Below, one piece after another: positions 1 through 8,666 of a stretch of 64,000 nt of DNA. The DNA comes from Homoserinibacter sp. YIM 151385. Its GTDB lineage: Bacteria > Actinomycetota > Actinomycetes > Actinomycetales > Microbacteriaceae. Position numbers and translations under genes: made by a program. Position 1 is the stretch's first letter; every line of letters starts with the position of its first letter. The stretch covers positions 1,426,001 to 1,490,000 of the forward strand of contig NZ_CP115175.1 of assembly GCF_027912415.1 (NCBI RefSeq), read 5' to 3'. The notes under the pieces were generated by a model. That model ran no database searches. It worked only from the letters and a program-made list of their open reading frames with translations, and was not told the origin of the DNA.

Positions 1-375
1 GGCATCCTCGTCGAGGGCACCTGCGACGAGCTCGGCCGCATCGCGAGCTGGGTGCAGCTCGGCGCCGACGGCCTCCCCCGCACCTTCTCGATGAGCCTGC
101 GCCTGGAGGGGCTCGAGACGCCGGAGGTCGTGCACGAGCGCCTGCCGAAGGCGCTCATCCACCGCAACGTCCCGGGCGAGCGGGTGCACGAGCTCCTCGC
201 CGAGCTCGACGCGCTGTGGGCTCGGCATGCCCCGCTCCAGGTCTACGGGCCCTCGCAGCGCTGGATCGCCGTCGTCGAGTCGCTGCGGGATGCAGGCCGG
301 CCGGTGCGGGACTCTCGCGCCCGCTGGCGGCTCGGCGAGCTGACCCTCGACTGGTCGGCGGTCGCACCGGCCTGA
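1..375 (+). CDS. C-terminal part of a probable SAM-dependent methyltransferase (5' end outside window)
   Basis: The reading frame is open from base 1 and stops at 373-375, so only about 124 residues of the C-terminal part are present. The visible part begins GILVEGTCDELGRIASWV, which resembles the glycine-rich strand and following helix seen in small actinobacterial class I methyltransferases, and ends with an arginine- and tryptophan-rich tail. The catalytic and SAM-binding N-terminal half is not visible, so the assignment rests on general resemblance and is only moderately secure. It is followed after about 70 bases by an endonuclease gene on the same strand. Confidence 0.5.
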   Translation, partial: GILVEGTCDELGRIASWVQLGADGLPRTFSMSLRLEGLETPEVVHERLPKALIHRNVPGERVHELLAELDALWARHAPLQVYGPSQRWIAVVESLRDAGRPVRDSRARWRLGELTLDWSAVAPA

Positions 376-445
376 GCCGCCGAGCCGCGCGCATCCGCCG
401 CCTGGCGTCCACCCGGGCGTCGGCGGGGGATGCCAGCATGGCCGG

Positions 446-1237
446 GTGACGACCGGATACGACCCCGCCTTCCTCGGGCTCGAGGTGCCGCCGCCGGCGG
501 CCGCCCGCGCCCTCACCACCCTCGACTACACGCACTTCGCGGTCGCGATGGACCCGCTGCGTCGGCTCGCGGCCTGGACGGCGGTCGCGATCGACGGCGC
601 CGCCCTCCGCGACGTGCCGCGCGGCGGCGACGACTGGCGGCTCGACGACCGCATCCCCGAGACGGAGCAGGCCGGGCCCGAGCTCTACGCCCGCAACGAT
701 CTCGATCGCGGGCACCTCGTGCGCCGCCGGGACCCGGTGTGGGGCGAGGAGGCGGTGGCCGCGCGGGCGAACGCCGACACCTTCCACTACACGAACGCCG
801 CCCCGCAGGCCTCCGGCTTCAACCAGTCGAAGGAGCTGTGGCTCGGGCTGGAGGACTACCTCCTCGAGGCCGCCGAGGCGGCGGATGCGCGACTGGTCGT
901 CGTCACCGGCCCCGTCTTCGAGGAGGACGATCCCGAGTACCGCGGCATCCTCATCCCCCTCGCGTACTGGAAGGTCGCCGCCTGGGTCGCCGACGGCGCG
1001 CTCTGCGCGACCGCCTACCTGCTCGAGCAGCGGCCGCTGCTGGGCGCCCGCGCGGTCGAGTCGGGCGAGCTGGAGCTCGGGCCGTTCCGCACCTTCCAGG
1101 TCGCGGTCGCCGAGGTGGCCGAGCTCACCGGCCTCGAGCTCGGCGCGCTCCCCGCGGCCGACCGGCTGCAGCCCCAGCCGGGCGCGCTCCCGCAGCAGCG
1201 CCGCCAGCTCGAGTCCTTCGGCGACATCGTCCTCTGA
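446..1237 (+). CDS. DNA/RNA non-specific endonuclease (NUC1 family)
   Basis: This encodes 263 residues from a GTG start. The family signature DRGH lies at about residues 87-90, where the His is the general base of the beta-beta-alpha-metal nuclease fold. A downstream block around residues 116-132 (TNAAPQASGFNQ) carries the conserved Asn and Gln/Trp region that positions the metal. No signal peptide or membrane segment is visible, which is unusual for a family that is often secreted. The gene stands alone: it is preceded by a methyltransferase end and followed by a leftward operon. A cytoplasmic nuclease without an obvious inhibitor gene nearby is worth noting, but no toxic role is claimed. 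Confidence 0.85.
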   Translation: MTTGYDPAFLGLEVPPPAAARALTTLDYTHFAVAMDPLRRLAAWTAVAIDGAALRDVPRGGDDWRLDDRIPETEQAGPELYARNDLDRGHLVRRRDPVWGEEAVAARANADTFHYTNAAPQASGFNQSKELWLGLEDYLLEAAEAADARLVVVTGPVFEEDDPEYRGILIPLAYWKVAAWVADGALCATAYLLEQRPLLGARAVESGELELGPFRTFQVAVAEVAELTGLELGALPAADRLQPQPGALPQQRRQLESFGDIVL

Positions 1238-1276
1238 GCCCATGCCCCGCCCTCCGGGCGACGGGCGGGAGGCGGC

Positions 1277-2389
1277 TCAGGAGTCCGGCAGGAGGGCCCG
1301 GGCGTCGTCCGCGCGGGCGCCCGTGCCGACGAGCAGGTCGATGACGAGCGGCCGGAGCAGCAGCACGATCGCCGAGTCGACGACGGGCGCCCCCGGCACG
1401 AGCCGGACGGGGTCGAGGCGCCGGGCGACATCCTCGAGGAGGCTGCGCGCCGCCCCCGCGAGCTCGCGGTCGTCGACCTCGTCGCCGAGCAGCCGCACCG
1501 CCGTCGCGATCTCGCCCGCGAGCCGCCCGAGCTCCGGGCGGGGCCGCCCGTCCCGCACGAGGAACTCCACGCGCCGCGCGAGCAGGCGAAGGTGCCGCGC
1601 CGTGAGGTCCGCCGAGCCGAGCACCCGCTCCTGCGCGAGCAGCTCGGGCAGATGCCGCCGCAGCAGCGGCGCGATCCGCGACACCTGCACGGCGCTGTCG
1701 AGCGACACCGTCCAGGCGTCGACGAGGGGCTGGGTGCGCCGGAGCCGGGCCAGCGCGAGCTCGGCCGCCGCCGCATCCGCCGTGCCGAGCGCGTCGGCGA
1801 CCGTCGCCGCCGACTCGTGCAGCACCGAGAACAGCGCGCGACCGTCCCGGCGGGCCGCCCGGCGCGGATCCCGCGGGATCGCGGCCGTGATGAGGAGCGC
1901 CATGACGCCGCCGACGAGCCCGTCGAGACTCCGCGTGAACGGCCCGCCCTCGGGGTCGGGGACGAGCACGACGAGCGCCGATGGCACCGCGGCCGCGACC
2001 GCGAAGGCGGGGTTCGGGAACACCGCGCGGCCGACGACGAACACGACCAGCAGCACGACGACGAGCTGCCAGAGCCCCTTGCCGATGAGGAGCGTGAGCC
2101 CGTCGGCGAGCGCGATGCCGAGGACGATCCCGAGCACCGTCATCGCGACCCGCCGCGGCCGCGCATCCCGCGAGAGGCCGAGCGAGGTGATCGACACCGT
2201 CACCGCCATGATGGGCGCCGCGTGGCCGAGCCCCCAGTGCGCGACCGAGTAGGCGGCGGCGACGGCCGCGACGATCTGCACGATCGCCGGCCCGGAGGTC
2301 CAGACCCGGCGGAGGGCGGCGCGCGCATCCAGTCGGCGGCGGACCCCGCGCTCGAGGCGCCGGAGCCGAGCCGCCGGGTCGGTGCTCAC
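1277..2389 (-). CDS. FUSC-family membrane protein (aromatic acid exporter-like)
   Basis: This encodes 370 residues with a GTG start at 2389. The N-terminal half holds about five or six hydrophobic segments (roughly residues 33-185), including a central FVVGRAVFPNPAFAVAAAVP stretch. The C-terminal half is soluble, helical and rich in Arg and Glu. This half-membrane, half-soluble plan is that of the fusaric acid resistance protein-like (FUSC) domain found in aromatic-acid exporters. The start overlaps the stop of the upstream ygfZ-like gene as GTGA, so the two are translationally coupled, although a functional link is not obvious. The transported substrate is unknown. Confidence 0.7.
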   Translation of the reverse strand: MSTDPAARLRRLERGVRRRLDARAALRRVWTSGPAIVQIVAAVAAAYSVAHWGLGHAAPIMAVTVSITSLGLSRDARPRRVAMTVLGIVLGIALADGLTLLIGKGLWQLVVVLLVVFVVGRAVFPNPAFAVAAAVPSALVVLVPDPEGGPFTRSLDGLVGGVMALLITAAIPRDPRRAARRDGRALFSVLHESAATVADALGTADAAAAELALARLRRTQPLVDAWTVSLDSAVQVSRIAPLLRRHLPELLAQERVLGSADLTARHLRLLARRVEFLVRDGRPRPELGRLAGEIATAVRLLGDEVDDRELAGAARSLLEDVARRLDPVRLVPGAPVVDSAIVLLLRPLVIDLLVGTGARADDARALLPDS

Positions 2390-3489
2390 GACCGGGGTCT
2401 GCGGACCGCGCCGAGTCTCGGGAGCCGCGGCACGCCGGCCTCCGCGCCCGCCTCGGGCGGCACCACGACCTCCTGGGCGGCCGCGACCTCCCCCTCCTCG
2501 CCGCGGACGAGGAGCGGCTCACCGACCGGGGCGGAGCGCTTCACGACCGCGAGCGCGATCGGCCCGAGCTCATGGTGCTGGGCGGCCGAGGTCACGCGCC
2601 CGACGCTCTTCTCGCCCGCGAGCACCTCGTCGCCCGGGCGCACCGGGATGCTGTCGGACCCGTCGAGGTGCAGGAGCACGAGTCGGCGGGGCGGGTGCCC
2701 GAGGTTGTGGACCTTCGCGACCGTCTCCTGCCCGCGGTAGCAGCCCTTCGTCAGGTGCACGGCGGTGCGGAGCCAGTCGAGCTCGTGCGGGATCGTCGCC
2801 GAGTCGACCTCCGCCTCCAGGCGCGGGCGCCAGGCCGCGATGCGGAGCGCCTCGAGCGCGAGCGAGCCCGCGAGGGGGATGCCGGATGCGGCGAGCGCCG
2901 GGAGCTCGGCCCGCGGCACGAGGACCTCGATCGCGTTCCAGCCGGCGCCCGGGTGCTCGGCGACGAGCGCGTACTGGTGGCCGCCCGGCTGCACGCCCGA
3001 CCAGGCGTCCCGCCACACGAGTGGGACGCCCGCGGGGGATGCCGCGGCGGCGAGGAGCGCGGCGGGCTCGCCGAGCGCGCCCAGCGTCGCGAGCTCCGCC
3101 GTGCGGTCGGCGACCTCGACGCGGAGCGTGAACCGCATCCGGGTCAGGAAGGCCGCGAGCCGCTCGCCCGCGCCGCCGTCGACGAGGAGCCAGAGCGTCT
3201 CGCCGTCGTCGATCGCGCGCGCCGCGACCTCGATGCGGCCGCTCGGGTCGAGGAGCAGCGTCTCGGCCGAGTCGCCGGGCGCCAGGCCCGTGAGCCGCTG
3301 CGAGGTGAGGGAGTCGAGCCAGGTGAGGCGGTCGGGGCCGGTCACGCTCACGACGGCGCGGTCGGAGAGGTCGACGACCGCCTCCCCCGCGGCGAGCCGG
3401 CGCTGCTCGCCGAACAGGTCGCCGTAGTGCTGCGGCGGCGAGCCGACCGCGCCGGGGAGCGCGGCGAAGGGCGAGAGCTGCTCAGTCAA
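2386..3489 (-). CDS. ygfZ: YgfZ-like folate-binding protein (iron-sulfur cluster assembly/repair)
   Basis: This encodes about 368 residues. The family signature KGCYRGQE with its conserved Cys is present near residue 270, preceded by a GcvT-like fold with TGPDRLTWLDSLTSQ near the start. YgfZ proteins bind tetrahydrofolate and support maintenance of some Fe-S enzymes such as MiaB. The reading frame is open to 3636, but that extension lies inside the upstream nitrobindin-like gene and reads as low-complexity sequence. A TTG at 3489, overlapping the upstream stop by 8 nt with GGAAGG about 10 nt before it, is the most reasonable start. The gene lies in a leftward operon of five tightly packed genes. 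Confidence 0.85.
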   Translation of the reverse strand: MTEQLSPFAALPGAVGSPPQHYGDLFGEQRRLAAGEAVVDLSDRAVVSVTGPDRLTWLDSLTSQRLTGLAPGDSAETLLLDPSGRIEVAARAIDDGETLWLLVDGGAGERLAAFLTRMRFTLRVEVADRTAELATLGALGEPAALLAAAASPAGVPLVWRDAWSGVQPGGHQYALVAEHPGAGWNAIEVLVPRAELPALAASGIPLAGSLALEALRIAAWRPRLEAEVDSATIPHELDWLRTAVHLTKGCYRGQETVAKVHNLGHPPRRLVLLHLDGSDSIPVRPGDEVLAGEKSVGRVTSAAQHHELGPIALAVVKRSAPVGEPLLVRGEEGEVAAAQEVVVPPEAGAEAGVPRLPRLGAVRRPRS

Positions 3490-4087
3490 CCTTCGCGAGC
3501 CTTCCCGAGGCGTGCGAGCGGAGCTCCTGCCCGAGGGCCGCGATGTCCCACGCCCAGAGCAGGTGCTGCTCGACGAGGCCGTAGAGCCGGGTCGCGGCGG
3601 AGTAGTCCTTCGCGCCGGCGCTGCGGAGCACCGCATCCGTCGCGAGATCGATGCGGGCGCTCTTGACCTGCCCGAGGTAGAGCTCGCTGACGCCGCCCGG
3701 ATGCACGAGGGAGACCTCGAGGTCGAAGCCGCCGGCCGCGTTGCGGAGCGTCTCGACGGAGTCGGCGGTGGTGTAGACCGGCTCGCCCTGACGGCCGAGC
3801 ATCGCGGGGCCCGGGTCGCCCGCGCCGAGATCGCGCGAGATCCGCCAGAAGCCGAGCTCGGAGGCGAGCTCCTCGCCGCGCTCGCCCTCGGGGCCGAGCA
3901 GCCAGCTCGAGCTCGCGTACTCGAGGTGGCGGGCGCCGGTGCGCGTGAAGGCGACCCGCTGGCCGAACTCGTGCTCCACCCGGCCGTCCGGCGTCGCGTA
4001 CTCGACGACGCCGGTGCCCTCCCAGACGCCGATCAGCCAGGCGAGCGGCACGAGCTCCGCGGGGAGATCCGCGTCGAGATCGAACAC
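3482..4087 (-). CDS. FABP-like heme-binding beta-barrel protein (nitrobindin family, DUF1794)
   Basis: This encodes 201 residues from a GTG start. The hallmark LIGVWEGTGVVEY near residue 20 is the GxWxGxG turn of nitrobindin/THAP4-type ten-stranded barrels, which bind ferric heme and react with nitric oxide and peroxynitrite. The size and the terminal KVD fit actinobacterial members. The start lies 3 nt after the stop of a 36-residue membrane protein, and the gene overlaps the ygfZ-like gene downstream, so these genes are very probably one transcript. A shared role in heme or Fe-S and NO stress is plausible from families alone, but it is inference. Confidence 0.85.
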   Translation of the reverse strand: MFDLDADLPAELVPLAWLIGVWEGTGVVEYATPDGRVEHEFGQRVAFTRTGARHLEYASSSWLLGPEGERGEELASELGFWRISRDLGAGDPGPAMLGRQGEPVYTTADSVETLRNAAGGFDLEVSLVHPGGVSELYLGQVKSARIDLATDAVLRSAGAKDYSAATRLYGLVEQHLLWAWDIAALGQELRSHASGRLAKVD

Positions 4088-4090
4088 GGC

Positions 4091-4201
4091 TCAGCGCTGG
4101 CCGCGGAAGAGGCCGTACAGCGTCACGACCGAGACGAAGCCGATCGCGAGCGTCGCGAGGCCGAGGAGGCCGATGAAGAAGAGCTCCAGCGCGAACAGCA
4201 T
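4091..4201 (-). CDS. 36-residue single-pass membrane protein
   Basis: This short frame encodes MLFALELFFIGLLGLATLAI followed by a second hydrophobic stretch and the basic tail LFRGQR. It is one or two membrane segments with almost nothing else. No Shine-Dalgarno is visible, but TAGACT lies exactly 6 nt before the ATG, as in a leaderless promoter, so it may begin the transcript that continues into the nitrobindin-like, ygfZ-like and FUSC genes. Its stop is 3 nt from the next GTG. The length of the hydrophobic core and the perfect packing between neighbours argue that it is real. Function unknown. Confidence 0.65.
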   Translation of the reverse strand: MLFALELFFIGLLGLATLAIGFVSVVTLYGLFRGQR

Positions 4202-4226
4202 GGGATGAGTCTAGGCGACGCGGGCG

Positions 4227-4529
4227 CTACGCGAGGGATGCGAGCCCGAGCAGCGCGAGCACGCCCGTCGCGAGCGCCAGGACGACGAGGGCGCCGCCGA
4301 TGCTGATCGTCATCCGGGTGACGAGGCCGTCCTTCTGCTTGAGCGCCAGCTGGATCGCGAAGGTGAGGAGCACGCACAGCGCGAGCACGACGGGGATCCA
4401 GGTGAGCGAGTGCTCACGCGCCGCGACGCCGACCACGATCGCGCCCGCGAGCGCCGCGATCCAGACGGGGATCACGCTCAGGGTCCGGCGGGCCTCGGCG
4501 GCGTGGTCGGCGGCATCCTGAGCGGTCAT
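4227..4529 (-). CDS. Small hypothetical membrane protein (3 predicted TM helices)
   Basis: This encodes 100 residues: a charged N-terminus (residues 1-17) followed by three hydrophobic segments at about 18-37, 42-62 and 75-98, separated by the basic loop [10 protein letters not shown]. No recognised domain. TAGCAT sits 6 nt upstream of the ATG (minus strand 4536-4541), matching the leaderless arrangement seen repeatedly in this window. It is the first gene of the leftward series and is divergent from the GlnR-like regulator at 4614. Function unknown. Confidence 0.7.
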   Translation of the reverse strand: MTAQDAADHAAEARRTLSVIPVWIAALAGAIVVGVAAREHSLTWIPVVLALCVLLTFAIQLALKQKDGLVTRMTISIGGALVVLALATGVLALLGLASLA

Positions 4530-4577
4530 GCTCCGATGCTACGGGGGACGCGGGCGGGCAGAGCTCCGGATGCGCTC

Positions 4578-4608
4578 TACACTTGCCCGTGTAGGCACTT
4601 TGGAGGAC
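4578..4608 (+). promoter_or_regulatory. Promoter -10 and ribosome-binding site of the GlnR-like regulator gene
   Basis: TACACT at 4578-4583 fits an actinobacterial -10 hexamer, and GGAGGA at 4602-4607 lies 6 nt before the GTG start at 4614. This fixes the start of the regulator; the open frame that extends upstream to 4410 lies within the divergent gene and is not coding. Confidence 0.6.
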
Positions 4609-4613
4609 GACCC

Positions 4614-5294
4614 GTGGCGCAGCTGCTGATCCTGACCTCATCGGTCGACAGCGATGTCCTGCCCTCACTGGGGCTGCTGAGCCACCGCGCCCGGACCATC
4701 CCGGCGCAGCCGGCGGCGCTCGTCAGCGCCCCGAGCTGCGACCTCATCCTCGTCGACGCCCGCACCGACCTCGCGGCCGCGAAGTCGCTCTGCAAGATCC
4801 TCACGACGACCGGCATCGACGTGCCCCTCGTGCTCGTGCTCACGGAGGGCGGGCTCACGGCCGTCTCCGCCGACTGGCACGCCGACGACGTCATCCTCGA
4901 GAACGCGGGGCCGGCCGAGGTGGATGCGCGCATCCGCCTCGTGATCGGGCGCATGGCCCAGGACAAGTCGGCCTCGAAGATCCACGCCTCGGGCGTCGTG
5001 ATCGACGAGGCGAGCTACTCGGCGAAGGTGCACGGCAAGCCGCTGGATCTCACCTTCAAGGAGTTCGAGCTGCTGCGCTTCCTCGCCGGCCACCCCTCGC
5101 GCGTGTTCACGCGCGAGCAGCTGCTCAGCGAGGTGTGGGGGTACGACTACTTCGGCGGCACCCGCACGGTCGACGTGCACGTCCGGCGCCTCCGCGCGAA
5201 GCTCGGCGACCTCGAGTCGCTCATCGGCACGGTCCGCAACGTCGGCTACCGCTTCAACGTGCACGAGGAGGACGCCGAGCGCGTCGGCGGCTGA
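4614..5294 (+). CDS. GlnR-like orphan response regulator (OmpR family, winged helix)
   Basis: This encodes 226 residues from GTG with a strong Shine-Dalgarno. The atypical receiver (about residues 1-115) carries [20 protein letters not shown] and [12 protein letters not shown], which closely resemble actinomycete GlnR. The C-terminal winged helix (about 130-222) has [20 protein letters not shown] and the recognition helix region [17 protein letters not shown]. GlnR is an orphan regulator of nitrogen assimilation with an incomplete acidic pocket; here too only one Asp of the pocket, in [10 protein letters not shown], is clear. No histidine kinase gene is adjacent. It stands upstream of ppk and the pst operon, a neighbourhood also seen for glnR in mycobacteria. 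A role in nitrogen and/or phosphate control is inferred. Confidence 0.8.
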   Translation: MAQLLILTSSVDSDVLPSLGLLSHRARTIPAQPAALVSAPSCDLILVDARTDLAAAKSLCKILTTTGIDVPLVLVLTEGGLTAVSADWHADDVILENAGPAEVDARIRLVIGRMAQDKSASKIHASGVVIDEASYSAKVHGKPLDLTFKEFELLRFLAGHPSRVFTREQLLSEVWGYDYFGGTRTVDVHVRRLRAKLGDLESLIGTVRNVGYRFNVHEEDAERVGG

Positions 5295-5347
5295 GCCGCC
5301 CCTCCTCCACAGGCCGGCGACCGGCGCATCCGCCCGTCTCGGCGTCT

Positions 5348-5382
5348 GTTCACCTCCACGTCACCGGCCGCGGTGCCACAAT
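5348..5382 (+). promoter_or_regulatory. PHO box and promoter upstream of ppk
   Basis: GTTCACC at 5348-5354 is followed 11 bp later by CGTCACC at 5359-5365, matching the 11-bp direct-repeat unit of Streptomyces PhoP boxes in position and largely in sequence. CACAAT at 5377-5382 lies 6 nt before the ppk ATG and can serve as the -10 of a leaderless transcript, which places the repeats over the -35 region. PhoP control of ppk is inferred from the match. Confidence 0.6.
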
Positions 5383-5388
5383 GGGCCA

Positions 5389-7569
5389 ATGGTCGAGAAC
5401 GACAGCCCCCTCGGCGACGCGACCGTCGCCGCCGACCTCCTCGACGACGACGAGGCGGAGCCCGCGATCGTCGACGACGGCACCCTCCCGGCCGATCGCT
5501 TCCTCGATCGCGAGCTGAGCTGGCTCGCCTTCAACCAGCGGGTCCTCGAGCTCGCGGAGGACGACACGATCCCGCTCCTCGAGCGCTCGAACTTCCTCGC
5601 GATCTTCGCCTCCAACCTCGACGAGTTCTTCATGGTCCGCGTCGCGGGCCTCAAGCGCCGCATCGAGACGGGGCTCGCGGTCCCGACGAACATCGGCACC
5701 CCGCCCACCCGGGTGCTCGCCGAGATCGGCGCCCGCGCCCACGAGCTCCAGGAGCGGCACGCGCGCGCCTTCCACGAGCTCGTGAAGCCCGCCCTCGACG
5801 AGGCCGGGATCCACATCGAATCGTGGAGCGACCTCGACGAGAACGACCGCGCCTCCCTCGACGACATCTTCTCGACGCAGATCTTCCCCGTGCTCATGCC
5901 GCTCGCGGTCGACCCGGCGCATCCGTTCCCGTACATCTCGGGGCTGTCGCTCAACCTCTCGATCCGGGTGCGCAACCCGAAGACGCAGCGCGTCGAGTTC
6001 GCGCGCCTCAAGGTGCCGCAGAACCTGCCGCGCTTCGTGCAGCTCCCCGACGACGGCTCGGGCCGCCAGCGCTTCATCCCGCTCGAGGACCTCATCTCGA
6101 ACCATCTCGGCGCGCTCTTCCCCGGCATGGAGATCCTCGAGCACCACGAGTTCCGCGTCACCCGCAACGAGGACGTGCAGATCGAGGAGGACGAGACCGA
6201 GTCGATCATCCAGGCGCTCGAGAAGGAGCTCCGGCAGCGCCGCTTCGGCCCGCCGATCCGACTCGAGATCACGGACGACATGGACCCGGTGACGCTGAGC
6301 CTGCTCATGCAGGAGCTCGACGTCACGGAGGAGGAGGTCTTCCGCCTCCCCGCGCCGCTCGACCTCGGCGGCCTGTTCGAGCTCTCGCGCGTCGACCGCC
6401 CGCAGCTCAAGTACCCGAAGCAGGTGCCCGTCACGAGCGCCGCGCTGCTCCCGAGCGACCCCACCGAGAAGCCCGACATCTTCGGCTCCATCTCGCGGGG
6501 CGACGTGCTCGTGCACCACCCCTACGAGTCCTTCGCCACGAGCGTGCAGGCCTTCCTCGAGCAGGCGGCCGCCGACCCGAGCGTGCTCGCGATCAAGCAG
6601 ACCCTCTACCGCACCTCGGGCGACAGCCCGATCGTCGAGGCGCTCATCGACGCGGCGGAGGCCGGCAAGGCCGTGCTCGCGCTCGTCGAGATCAAGGCGC
6701 GCTTCGACGAGCAGGCGAACATCTCCTGGGCGCGCAAGCTCGAGAAGGCCGGCGTCCACGTCGTCTACGGCATGGTCGGGCTCAAGACCCACTGCAAGCT
6801 CGCCCTCGTGGTGCGGCAGGAGCGCGGCGGCCTCAAGCACTACAGCCACATCGGCACCGGCAACTACAACCCCAAGACGAGCCGCATCTACGAGGATCTC
6901 GGCCTCTTCACGGCGGACGACGTCGTGGGCAAGGACCTCACCCGGCTCTTCAACGAGCTCTCCGGGTACGCGATCGAGAAGAAGTTCAAGCGGCTCCTCG
7001 TCGCGCCGCTGCACCTGCGGAAGGGGCTCGTCAAGCACATCGAGCAGGAGGCGAAGCACGCGCGCGCGGGCCACCCGGCCTCCATCCGCATCAAGGTCAA
7101 CTCGATGGTCGACGAGGCCGTCATCGACGCCCTCTACCGGGCGAGCCAGGCGGGCGTGCAGGTGGACATCGTGGTGCGCGGCATCTGCGCCCTCCGGCCC
7201 GGCGTCGAGGGGCTGAGCGAGAACATCCGGGTGCGGAGCATCCTGGGCCGCTACCTCGAGCACTCGCGCATCTTCGCCTTCGAGAACGACGGCGATCCGC
7301 AGATCTACATCGGCAGCGCCGACATGATGCACCGCAACCTCGACCGCCGCGTCGAGGCGCTCGTGCGCCTCGCGAGCCCGGACCACCTGACGCAGGTGAA
7401 CGAGATCCTCGACTCCGCCATGTCGGAGGAGAGCTCCTCGTGGCGGCTCGGCGAGGACGGCACCTGGGCCCGCCACGACCGCGCCTCGGACGGCACGCCG
7501 CTCGCCGACGTGCAGAGCCGCACCATGCAGCGCGTCGCCGCCCGCAAGCGCGGGGGTCCGCGCCGGTGA
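5389..7569 (+). CDS. ppk: Polyphosphate kinase 1
   Basis: This encodes 726 residues, the usual length of Ppk1, which reversibly transfers the gamma-phosphate of ATP to polyphosphate. The N-terminal domain begins [20 protein letters not shown], the family hallmark. Two phospholipase D-like catalytic domains follow; [20 protein letters not shown] around residue 484 contains the autophosphorylated His, and [18 protein letters not shown] near residue 640 is the second catalytic block. The ATG at 5389 is supported by the promoter spacing. The stop overlaps the GTG of the next gene as GTGA, so the NUDIX/phosphatase gene is co-translated. Confidence 0.97.
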   Translation: MVENDSPLGDATVAADLLDDDEAEPAIVDDGTLPADRFLDRELSWLAFNQRVLELAEDDTIPLLERSNFLAIFASNLDEFFMVRVAGLKRRIETGLAVPTNIGTPPTRVLAEIGARAHELQERHARAFHELVKPALDEAGIHIESWSDLDENDRASLDDIFSTQIFPVLMPLAVDPAHPFPYISGLSLNLSIRVRNPKTQRVEFARLKVPQNLPRFVQLPDDGSGRQRFIPLEDLISNHLGALFPGMEILEHHEFRVTRNEDVQIEEDETESIIQALEKELRQRRFGPPIRLEITDDMDPVTLSLLMQELDVTEEEVFRLPAPLDLGGLFELSRVDRPQLKYPKQVPVTSAALLPSDPTEKPDIFGSISRGDVLVHHPYESFATSVQAFLEQAAADPSVLAIKQTLYRTSGDSPIVEALIDAAEAGKAVLALVEIKARFDEQANISWARKLEKAGVHVVYGMVGLKTHCKLALVVRQERGGLKHYSHIGTGNYNPKTSRIYEDLGLFTADDVVGKDLTRLFNELSGYAIEKKFKRLLVAPLHLRKGLVKHIEQEAKHARAGHPASIRIKVNSMVDEAVIDALYRASQAGVQVDIVVRGICALRPGVEGLSENIRVRSILGRYLEHSRIFAFENDGDPQIYIGSADMMHRNLDRRVEALVRLASPDHLTQVNEILDSAMSEESSSWRLGEDGTWARHDRASDGTPLADVQSRTMQRVAARKRGGPRR

Positions 7570-8513
7570 GCGCCGCCGCATCCTCCCCCGTCCTCGCCGC
7601 GGGCGCCGTGTGCTGGCGCGTCGAGGACGGCAAGGTGCGCATCCTGCTCGTGCACCGCACGCAGCACCAGGACATCTCGCTGCCGAAGGGCAAGCTGGAC
7701 CCGGGCGAGACGCTGCCCGAGACCGCCGTCCGCGAGATCGCGGAGGAGACGGGGCTCATCGTGGGGCTCGGCGCGCCGCTCGGCGTCGTCGAGTACCAGC
7801 TGCCGAGCGGGCGCGACAAATCCGTCTACTACTGGGCCGCGGAGGTCGAGGATCACGCGCTCGCGAACTCGACCTTCGCCTCGAACGACGAGATCCGAGA
7901 GCTCGAGTGGGTCGGCCTCGCGCGGGCCCGCAAGATCCTGAGCTACGACCACGACATCGACATCGTGGAGCGCTTCGCCGAGCTCTGGGAGCGGGGCCGC
8001 GCGCGCACCTTCGCGATCATCGCGCTCCGGCACGGCAAGGCCGCCCCGCACGGCGAGTGGTCGGGGCCCGACCACACCCGACCGCTCGTCGATCGCGGGC
8101 GCACGCAGGCGGCGAGCGTCGCCCCGGGCATCGCCGCGTACCGGCCGAGGAAGCTCATGTCCTCGACGGCCGTCCGCTGCGTGTCGACGATCGAGCCGGC
8201 CGCGCGCCTCACCGGCCTCCCCGTGAAGCAGACCGACGCCATCAGCCAGGACGCCTACGAGCAGGGCGAGTCCGGCGTCGACCGCATCGTCGCGAAGCGC
8301 CTCCGCAAGGCCGAGACGGCCGTGCTGTGCAGTCACGGCCCTGTGCTGCCCGAGATCCTCGCCGCCGTGGGCCGCGGCACCGGGACGCACGACGACGGCT
8401 CGCTCTGGCGCGCCTCCATGCTCTCCGTCGGCGAGTACGCCGTCGTCCACATCAGCGCCGACCACCCCGAGTCCGGGATCGTCGCGGTCGAGGTCCACGG
8501 CCCCTCCTGCTGA
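7566..8513 (+). CDS. MutT1-like NUDIX hydrolase fused to histidine phosphatase
   Basis: This encodes 315 residues from a GTG that overlaps the ppk stop. Residues about 1-140 are a NUDIX domain with the box [18 protein letters not shown]. Residues about 155-300 are a histidine-phosphatase (phosphoglycerate mutase-like) domain with LRHGKA (RHG) and a second catalytic His in CSHGPV. The same two-domain plan occurs in mycobacterial MutT1, which hydrolyses 8-oxo-dGTP, 8-oxo-GTP and Ap4A-type dinucleotides. Coupling to ppk ties nucleotide sanitation to polyphosphate metabolism in the same transcript. The open frame upstream of 7566 in this phase is the shadow of ppk. Confidence 0.9.
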   Translation: MSAAASSPVLAAGAVCWRVEDGKVRILLVHRTQHQDISLPKGKLDPGETLPETAVREIAEETGLIVGLGAPLGVVEYQLPSGRDKSVYYWAAEVEDHALANSTFASNDEIRELEWVGLARARKILSYDHDIDIVERFAELWERGRARTFAIIALRHGKAAPHGEWSGPDHTRPLVDRGRTQAASVAPGIAAYRPRKLMSSTAVRCVSTIEPAARLTGLPVKQTDAISQDAYEQGESGVDRIVAKRLRKAETAVLCSHGPVLPEILAAVGRGTGTHDDGSLWRASMLSVGEYAVVHISADHPESGIVAVEVHGPSC

Positions 8514-8536
8514 GCGCGTAGGGCGACGCCCCCAGC

Positions 8537-8580
8537 GTTCCGGGCTCGTTCACCTCCCGTTCACCATCGGCCCTGAATGT
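8537..8580 (+). promoter_or_regulatory. PHO box (three 11-bp units) and pstS promoter
   Basis: Three units spaced exactly 11 bp begin at 8537 (GTTCCGG), 8548 (GTTCACC) and 8559 (GTTCACC). Two are perfect copies of the Streptomyces PHO-box core. GAATGT at 8575-8580 is a possible -10, giving a leader of about 80 nt to the GTG of pstS. This arrangement predicts phosphate-starvation induction of the pst operon by a PhoP-type regulator, which is not encoded in this window. Confidence 0.75.
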
Positions 8581-8666
8581 GGTCACGCATCGTTCGTAGC
8601 TTGCTTCGCGGGCCCGAACCCGTGGGCCCGACACATTCCACGAACACTCCCTCGGAGGGAATCACA

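Noticed and set aside
155-1243. Long minus-strand frames opposite the endonuclease, ppk, pst and gal genes
   Set aside because: High-GC DNA gives long antisense frames; their Arg/Ala/Gly/Pro-rich products lack domains, while the opposite strand carries clear families.
3490-3636. N-terminal extension of the YgfZ-like protein
   Set aside because: It lies wholly inside the nitrobindin-like gene and encodes Ser/Arg/Pro-rich shadow sequence.
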